Below are positions 18,741 to 23,477 of a stretch of DNA of 23,477 nucleotides, one piece after another. Position 1 is the first letter of the stretch. The number at the start of each line of letters is the position of its first letter. The position numbers and the translations under genes were made by a program. This stretch comes from an uncultured Collinsella sp. (GTDB taxonomy: Bacteria; Actinomycetota; Coriobacteriia; Coriobacteriales; Coriobacteriaceae). Location: the NCBI GenBank assembly GCA_902475375.1, contig CABRZC010000022.1, positions 1 to 23,477 on the forward strand, given 5' to 3'. The notes beneath the pieces were generated by a model, which had not been told where the DNA came from, did not search any database, and saw only the letters and a program-made list of their open reading frames with translations.

Positions 18741-20933
18741 TTAGTTGTTCAGCATGCGGTCGAAGCTTCCCGAGTCGCCATCCCGATAGTCGGCGGTCAT
18801 CAGAATCTCCTGCGGAATGCGTCCGCCCTCGCGCAGCACATTGCGAAACTGCACGCGCGTGACCATGGGCAGGTCTTTGATCGTCGCCGCCAGGTTCTGC
18901 GGCACGCCCTGGTTGGCAGCCGCGGGCTCGCACTCGCCGCCGGCCTTCACGCGACGCTTGTGCTCGGCGAGCATGGCGCGATACATACCGGCATGCAGGC
19001 GAATCTCAACCACATTGGCGTTACGGGTCTGCTCGACAATGCGCGCACCCTCTCGGTCGATGTCGCCCACGTAGTAGACATAGTTAAAGCGATAGCCGAT
19101 CTCGGCCAGATAATCATCCAGTGCGTGTGAAACGCTCGCCTTGCAGCCGCCGCCAAAGATCACGCCACCCACCTTGGTGCCAAAAAGCTTGGCGTGCTTG
19201 CGGCCGCGCAGGAGCTTGACGATCTCGTCATAGGTGTCCAGGTTCTCGACCATAATGAACGGCTTGTCGGCGCCCAGCGTAAAGAAGCCCGTAAAGTGCA
19301 CAGGACGGTTGGGAGCAACCTTGATTGCCTGCATGCTGATGCCCTTTTCGGTCATACGCCGAATCAGGCGCTCGCCGTGTTTGCCGTCAAAGGCCTTCTC
19401 ATCGTTAAAAATCTGGTAGGCGCGCTGGCGACGCGAAGCGACCGGCGTGTCGGCGCCGCGATTCTGCTCTATCCAAGCCTGGATGATCGCAATCTCCTCG
19501 GCAATCTTGCGGTTGGACATCTCGTTGTGCTGAGTGCGCTGCGGAGCTTTTTTGTTATCCTTGCCCTCGACCTTAACGATTTGAGTCTGCTGCTCCTTAA
19601 TCTTGGAGAGCGCCGTAGGCGTGGGAACGACCTTGAGCAGCTGCCTGCCCAGGACACGTGCCAGAGCAAACGCCGAAACCTCGCCATGAGCGGGCGGCTC
19701 AGGCTGCTGGGCGGCCGCATCGTTTGCAGTCGGTTTGGGCTGCGCCTGGGATTTGCGTTTGGAATCTGCCTGAGCTTTGCGCTCTTGCTTTGGCGCGGAC
19801 GGGCCCTTTTGCGAGCGCTCGGGCTTGTCCCCCTTCGCCGGCTGGCGCTTGGGCTGCTCCACCGGGGCCTCAGCCTTCGCATCCTTGCTTTGCATCGCCG
19901 CCTTCTCGGCCGCGGCCTCGGCATTTGAGCCACGACCGCCGCGGTGACGACGACGGCGGGGCTTGCTCGAAGCGCTCTCCCCTGCCTGCTTATCAGCGGA
20001 CTGCTGAGCTTTGACCTTGGCGTCAACCGCAGACTGCGACTCGGAAGGTTGCTGCTCGCAAGCCACCGGCTCAACGGTTTTCTCAGTTTGTTCGGCCTTA
20101 TCGGCCCGAGCGGTCGAAGCCGGCTCGCCCTTCTCCTGACGCTTTACGGGATACGCGCGCCCCGCAAAACCGCGGCCGGGACGACACGAACCCGGAGCCC
20201 TCTTGGCAGACTCCTCAGCATCGCCTGCAACCTCGGAAGGCTCTTCAGCCTCATGCGCGACATCCTGCTGCACAGCCTTAAAGTGAGCACCGCGACGACG
20301 CTTGGGCTCTTGGGCCTCCACGGGCTTTTGCTCCTTCGCGGGCTTCTGCGACTCAGCGGCAACCTCGGTCACAACAGTCTCGGTATCGAGCTCATCCTTT
20401 TGAGCCACGGCGCGACGGAAGCGCTCCTGCTGGGCACGGCGCTGAGCATCGCGCTTGCCGCCCCCGCCAAAACCGCCGCGGCCGGCCTTTGCCGTAAAGG
20501 CGCGAACGACGCTCTCGTCAAGCAGCTCATCGGTATCGATATGCTCGCGCGAAGCAGCTTCTTCCACGGTAGCCGTCTCAACGGAATCTTCAGCACCAGC
20601 CTCTTCGGCAACCTCGACGGGCTGCTCCTGGGCATCGTTAATCTCTGCATGTATGGTGTAAAAGGCAGGGCGACCATTAATGCCACTGCCCTCGATCTTG
20701 GTCACAATCTTTGCCGCGATGAGTTCGTCGCGCATCGCCTTGGTGTCGCATTCCTTATCGACGGAGCGGAAAATCTGTGCCAGCGCGCTCGACTTGATTT
20801 TGAGCGCCTTGCGGCAGAGCAGGTCGTAGGCAACCAGCTTGGCGCGCTCGACAGAAAGCGACGTCTGGCTGCTCAGACGCTCAGCCAGAGCATCAACATT
20901 ATTTTGGTTATCGGAATATACCGTCTTGGCCAC
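18741..20933 (-). CDS. Large protein with disordered basic linker and JetD-like Toprim domain
   Basis: A 730-residue protein. Residues 1-90 look like a winged-helix or small helical domain (ALAERLSSQTSLSVERAK...KIVTKIEGSGINGRPAFYTI). Residues about 95-430 are low-complexity, rich in Ala/Glu/Lys/Gln with basic RG patches (GRGGFGGGG, KPRRRRHRGGRG). The C-terminal part has VENLD with Glu563, VIFGGGCKAS, and YYVGDIDREG with Asp624/Asp626. This arrangement recalls the DUF2220 Toprim domain of the Wadjet nuclease JetD. No jetA, jetB or jetC is nearby. GTG at 20933 is chosen as start since AAAGGGG lies four bases upstream and the protein then begins MAKTVYSDN; the open frame continues 27 codons upstream without a good site. 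The function is unknown: RNA or DNA cleavage are both possible. Confidence 0.7.
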   Translation of the reverse strand: MAKTVYSDNQNNVDALAERLSSQTSLSVERAKLVAYDLLCRKALKIKSSALAQIFRSVDKECDTKAMRDELIAAKIVTKIEGSGINGRPAFYTIHAEINDAQEQPVEVAEEAGAEDSVETATVEEAASREHIDTDELLDESVVRAFTAKAGRGGFGGGGKRDAQRRAQQERFRRAVAQKDELDTETVVTEVAAESQKPAKEQKPVEAQEPKRRRGAHFKAVQQDVAHEAEEPSEVAGDAEESAKRAPGSCRPGRGFAGRAYPVKRQEKGEPASTARADKAEQTEKTVEPVACEQQPSESQSAVDAKVKAQQSADKQAGESASSKPRRRRHRGGRGSNAEAAAEKAAMQSKDAKAEAPVEQPKRQPAKGDKPERSQKGPSAPKQERKAQADSKRKSQAQPKPTANDAAAQQPEPPAHGEVSAFALARVLGRQLLKVVPTPTALSKIKEQQTQIVKVEGKDNKKAPQRTQHNEMSNRKIAEEIAIIQAWIEQNRGADTPVASRRQRAYQIFNDEKAFDGKHGERLIRRMTEKGISMQAIKVAPNRPVHFTGFFTLGADKPFIMVENLDTYDEIVKLLRGRKHAKLFGTKVGGVIFGGGCKASVSHALDDYLAEIGYRFNYVYYVGDIDREGARIVEQTRNANVVEIRLHAGMYRAMLAEHKRRVKAGGECEPAAANQGVPQNLAATIKDLPMVTRVQFRNVLREGGRIPQEILMTADYRDGDSGSFDRMLNN

Positions 20934-21035
20934 GGGGCCCCTTTCATATGCACACATATACGTCTTTATGGTACAACGCACGCCGTCATCCACGCAAAAC
21001 ATCTGCGAGAACACCCCGGTATCACCCGTCTTTAC

Positions 21036-21073
21036 AAAAAAGACCGGGCCCGCGTTCTGCGGACCCGGTCTTT
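21036..21073 (-). terminator. cstA intrinsic terminator
   Basis: Stem AAAGACCGGGCCCGC/GCGGACCCGGTCTTT (21039-21053 with 21059-21073, one mismatch). On the minus strand the stem ends in a run of T (plus-strand A-run 21036-21041). Confidence 0.85.
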
Positions 21074-21112
21074 CCGAGTCATAGAGATGGAGGATTCAAT
21101 CCGTCCGATCGG

Positions 21113-23002
21113 CTAAGCCTTGGCGGCCTCGGCGTCGGCGGGAGCCTCGGCGGCAGCGGCGCGGCCGTACTCGGCCTTGCCCATCTCGGACCACTCGGGC
21201 TCCTCGTCGGGCATGGAACCGGCCTCCTTGCCGAAGAACTCCTTGAGGCAGTTGACGGCAACGATGAGGCCCAGGACCATCAACAGGACGGCAAAGACGA
21301 GCTGCAGGCCCTTGGTGGCGGCGACGGAAACGGCAGCCGTGGTGGCGGTGGCCGGGATGGTGCCGAAGAAGCCGTAGGCCTGGACGGCGGCCATGCAGCC
21401 CATGGCGCTCTGGACCAGCGAGGTGAAGGTGCAGCAGAGCAGGAAGGCGACGGGCACGTAGAGCATCCAACCCTTGCGGCCGGTGCACTTGCAGAACACG
21501 GCGAGGGTGATCATGGTCATACCGCCGAGCAGCTGGTTAGAAGCACCAAAGAGCGGCCAGATGTTGGCATAGCCACCAAAGGCGAGGGCGAGGCCAGGAA
21601 GCAGAGTAACGACCGTGGCGAACCAGGGGTTGCCGAGGACCTTCATGTAGCCGGCCTTGGACTCGATGGCCAGGGCGTCGTTGGTCTGGGCAAAGAACTC
21701 GGAGAACGAGGTGCGGGCGATGCGGGCGACGGCATCGAGCGAGGTCAGGGCCAGAGCGGAAACGTTCATGGTCATGAAGACGGTTGCGAGCGTGCCGTCA
21801 ACGCCGAAGGCCTGCATACCGCGGGAGATGCCAGCGGCGAAGATCTGGAACGGGGTGGAGGCGACGCCGGCGTTAAGGGCGCCGGTACCGGCGGTGTTCA
21901 TGTCGGAGAACATGATGCCGGCGACGATGATGGCAAGGATGCCGACGAAGGACTCGACGATCATGGCGCCGTAACCGACCTTGACGGCGTCCTGCTCCTT
22001 CTCGACCTGCTTGGAGGAGGTACCAGAAGAAACGAGGCTGTGGAAACCGGAGAGAGCACCGCAGGCAACGGAGACAAACAGGACCGGGAACATCATGCCC
22101 GAGGCATTGCTAAAGCCGGTGAAGACCGGAGCGGTGATGGTGGCCTGGCCGTTAGCGCCCAGGACGACGATACCGAGGACAGCGCAGACGATCATGACGA
22201 TCATCATGATGGAAGTGAGGTAGTCGCGAGGGGTCTTGAGCATCTGGATGGGCATGGCGCCAGCAAAGACCAGGTAGACCATGACGACGGCGAACCACTG
22301 AAACTTGTCCAGGTAGACCGGGAACTGCATGCCGACGGCAAACATGAGAACCATGAGCACCACACCGGTGACGAACTCGGCAGCGCCGGTGAGGTTGAAC
22401 TTCTTCTGGGCCCAACCAAAGGCCATGGCGACGAAGGTGAACAGGATGGAGATGGTGCCAGCGCAGCCAGCGGCATAGGACTTGGTGAAGTCGATGGCAC
22501 CGGTAGCGGCGCCAGAAGCGTCAACGACCGGGGTGAACATGAACGTCTTGCAGACCATGTCGGTGAAGGCGGCGATGACGATGATGCAGAACAGCCAGCA
22601 GAACAGCAGGAACAGGCGACGACCGGTCTTGCCGATGTACTTCTCGATGAGCTGAGCCAGGGACTTGCCGTTGTTCTTCATCGAGGCGTACAGGGCGCCA
22701 AAGTCGTGGACGGCGCCAAAGAAGATGCCACCGACAAGGACCCAGAGCACAACGGGAAGCCAGCCGAAGGCCATGGCGACGATCGTACCCGTAACAGGGC
22801 CAGCACCGCAGATCGAGCTGAACTGGTGCGAGAACGCGGTAAAGGCGGAGACGGGCGAGAAGCTGTTGCCGTCCTTCATGCGCTTGGCCGGCGTGAGGGC
22901 CTCTTTATCAACGCCCCACTTGTTGGCCAACCAGCGGCCGTAGCCCAGATAGCCGCAGGCGAGCACCGCCGCGGCCACAACCATGAGCAAAACTCCGTTC
23001 AT
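21113..23002 (-). CDS. cstA: Carbon starvation protein A family transporter
   Basis: A 629-residue multi-spanning membrane protein of the CstA family, proton-coupled carriers linked to peptide and pyruvate uptake. The start MNGVLLMVVAAAVLACGYLGYGRWL and the conserved block SFSPVSAFTAFSHQFSSICGAGPVTGTI (residues about 46-75) are diagnostic. FGAVHDFGALYAS follows, as do many hydrophobic helices. The tail (about 585-629) is acidic and Ala-rich. Length is between the long E. coli CstA (about 700) and shorter forms. The ATG has GAGGAGG eight bases upstream. It is a single-gene unit with its own terminator and a long regulated-looking leader. Pyruvate and peptides are both plausible substrates. Confidence 0.93.
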   Translation of the reverse strand: MNGVLLMVVAAAVLACGYLGYGRWLANKWGVDKEALTPAKRMKDGNSFSPVSAFTAFSHQFSSICGAGPVTGTIVAMAFGWLPVVLWVLVGGIFFGAVHDFGALYASMKNNGKSLAQLIEKYIGKTGRRLFLLFCWLFCIIVIAAFTDMVCKTFMFTPVVDASGAATGAIDFTKSYAAGCAGTISILFTFVAMAFGWAQKKFNLTGAAEFVTGVVLMVLMFAVGMQFPVYLDKFQWFAVVMVYLVFAGAMPIQMLKTPRDYLTSIMMIVMIVCAVLGIVVLGANGQATITAPVFTGFSNASGMMFPVLFVSVACGALSGFHSLVSSGTSSKQVEKEQDAVKVGYGAMIVESFVGILAIIVAGIMFSDMNTAGTGALNAGVASTPFQIFAAGISRGMQAFGVDGTLATVFMTMNVSALALTSLDAVARIARTSFSEFFAQTNDALAIESKAGYMKVLGNPWFATVVTLLPGLALAFGGYANIWPLFGASNQLLGGMTMITLAVFCKCTGRKGWMLYVPVAFLLCCTFTSLVQSAMGCMAAVQAYGFFGTIPATATTAAVSVAATKGLQLVFAVLLMVLGLIVAVNCLKEFFGKEAGSMPDEEPEWSEMGKAEYGRAAAAEAPADAEAAKA

Positions 23003-23037
23003 TACATTTCCTCCTCTAAAAAGAACTTCCCAGACAT

Positions 23038-23076
23038 AAAAAATGAGGGCCGTCGGTTGCGCTCGACGGCCCTCAT
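23038..23076 (-). terminator. Terminator hairpin inside the cstA leader (attenuator candidate)
   Basis: A perfect 13-base-pair stem ATGAGGGCCGTCG/CGACGGCCCTCAT (23064-23076 with 23043-23055) is followed on the minus strand by six T (23043-23038). It lies between the cstA promoter and its start codon, about 36 bases before the start. Confidence 0.85.
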
Positions 23077-23087
23077 CTTCATCAGCC

Positions 23088-23225
23088 GCCCGTTATCGTA
23101 CGGGCTAGCTGTATGTGCTAACCCGCATCAGATAATTACTACGCTGATAATGTTTAGCTGATGCGTGAACATGTCTAAGAAATCCTCTTCAATCATGATG
23201 TGAACGATCCGTGCGTGTTCACATC
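23088..23225 (-). promoter_or_regulatory. Structured cstA leader RNA
   Basis: Minus-strand pairings in order: GATGTGAAC/GTTCACATC (23217-23225 with 23197-23205); GCATCAG/CTGATGC (23158-23164 with 23125-23131); GGGTTAGC/GCTAGCCC (23117-23124 with 23102-23109, one G-U); GCCCGT/ACGGGC (23100-23105 with 23088-23093). The last two share bases 23102-23105 and cannot both form, a sign of switching. I do not recognise a known riboswitch or T-box signature. Confidence 0.55.
23128..23172 (-). CDS. Putative leader peptide of cstA, 14 aa
   Basis: ATG at 23172 opens a 14-codon frame reading MFTHQLNIISVVII and ending TGA at 23128-23130. GAGG (23184-23187) lies 11 bases upstream, a slightly long but usable spacing. 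Six of the last seven codons are Ile or Val except one Ser (ATT ATC AGC GTA GTA ATT ATC). The frame overlaps both arms of the GCATCAG/CTGATGC stem, as in ribosome-controlled attenuators. Translation is not proven. Confidence 0.45.
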   Translation of the reverse strand: MFTHQLNIISVVII

Positions 23226-23243
23226 CCCCAGTGGTTGAAAAGG

Positions 23244-23272
23244 AGTATGAAACTTTAGTTACCTAAAGTCAA
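23244..23272 (-). promoter_or_regulatory. cstA promoter with an 18-bp palindrome in its spacer
   Basis: Minus-strand TTGACT (23267-23272) and CATACT (23244-23249) are separated by 17 bases. The spacer region contains ACTTTAG-GTAA-CTAAAGT (23252-23269), perfect seven-base arms around four bases. A protein bound there would block polymerase. The predicted leader is about 235 bases. Confidence 0.7.
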
Positions 23273-23377
23273 CGCAAATATGTAATGAATTTTCCACTTT
23301 TTTGAATTTCTCGGTATAAAACACCACTGACCTCGGACTTTACCCGACAAAAGTTTTTGCATGAGAGTTGCCCCTGA

Positions 23378-23477
23378 GAGCCGCGGGAGCCGGGCGGCGC
23401 ATGTGAACTTTCCTGCTCTACAGTCCTGCGCAAGACGGAAAGCACCTTAAGTGCTTTCCTTTGCGTGCGGAACTCGC
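23378..23477 (-). repeat. Long-armed structured repeat, copy C (cut by window end)
   Basis: Read on the minus strand, 23477-23412 holds 66 of the 69 core bases (starting GCGAGTTCCGCACG, ending GGACTGTAGAGCAGG), and 23411-23378 is the 3' arm of about 34 bases. The central hairpin is GGAAAGCAC/GTGCTTTCC with loop TTAAG, differing from copies A and B at several paired positions with compensation. The 5' arm lies beyond the window. Confidence 0.85.

Noticed and set aside
18741..20933. Complete Wadjet (JetABCD) defence system
   Set aside because: Only a JetD-like domain is present; no SMC, kleisin or kite-like genes lie on either side.
20948..23161. 737-codon plus-strand open frame opposite cstA
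   Set aside because: It is Gly/Asp/Glu/His-rich with no recognisable domain and lies opposite a well conserved membrane protein.
23128..23196. Longer 22-aa version of the cstA leader peptide from ATG 23196
   Set aside because: It has no ribosome-binding site at a sensible distance and its start follows directly after a stable stem; the ATG at 23172 has GAGG upstream.
23038..23225. T-box or known riboswitch upstream of cstA
   Set aside because: No AGGGUGGNACCGCG-type T-box sequence or other aptamer consensus that I recognise.

Overview
The window looks like a chromosomal segment of a GC-rich gut actinobacterium of the Coriobacteriia, most probably Collinsella or a close relative. That is an inference from the overall gene style (CUT1 sugar importer, glgP/malQ pair, strong third-position GC, actinobacterial CstA and a CwlM-like protein); no rRNA or other taxonomic marker is present.

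Layout. 1-376: small unknown gene (-). 377-850: terminator plus long-armed structured repeat A. 851-2059: secreted coiled-coil CHAP/NlpC-type cell-wall hydrolase (-), divergent from galE (2325-3386, +). 3607-7508: malQ and glgP (+), for maltodextrin and glycogen turnover. 7509-8028: a convergent intergenic region with terminators at both ends and, between them, eight alternating 16-nt half-repeats. 8029-12394: a CUT1 ABC importer in the order malE-malF-malG-malK on the minus strand, with stable hairpins between malE/malF and malG/malK. 12701-13420: GntR/HutC-type (TreR-like) repressor (-). 13648-16101: a divergent PTS permease, EIIC-EIIB fused to a HAD phosphatase (+). 16218-18287: polyprenyl diphosphate synthase and a cytoplasmic protein with two peptidoglycan-binding repeats. 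18326-18397: tRNA-Gln. 18596-18732: structured repeat B. 18741-20933: large orphan protein with a JetD-like Toprim domain (-). 21113-23002: cstA (-), preceded by a leader with a promoter, an Ile/Val-rich mini-ORF and an intrinsic terminator. 23378-23477: structured repeat C, cut by the window edge.

How it works together. The centre of the window is an alpha-glucan/maltodextrin module: ABC import (MalEFGK), PTS import with an in-built phosphatase, disproportionation by MalQ, phosphorolysis by GlgP, and sugar-nucleotide interconversion by GalE. A shared palindrome, TTGTTTAAACAA-like, recurs upstream of malQ, malE (twice), gntR and the PTS gene. This suggests one regulon, plausibly under the GntR-type regulator encoded here.

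The strongest candidates for something undescribed are: (1) a three-copy family with a 69-nt core, covarying hairpins, and 31-34 bp arms that are nearly perfectly complementary within a copy but different between copies; (2) the alternating palindrome array at 7606-7889; (3) the cstA leader, which looks like a translation-coupled attenuator; (4) the EIIC-EIIB-HAD fusion; and (5) the orphan JetD-like Toprim protein.
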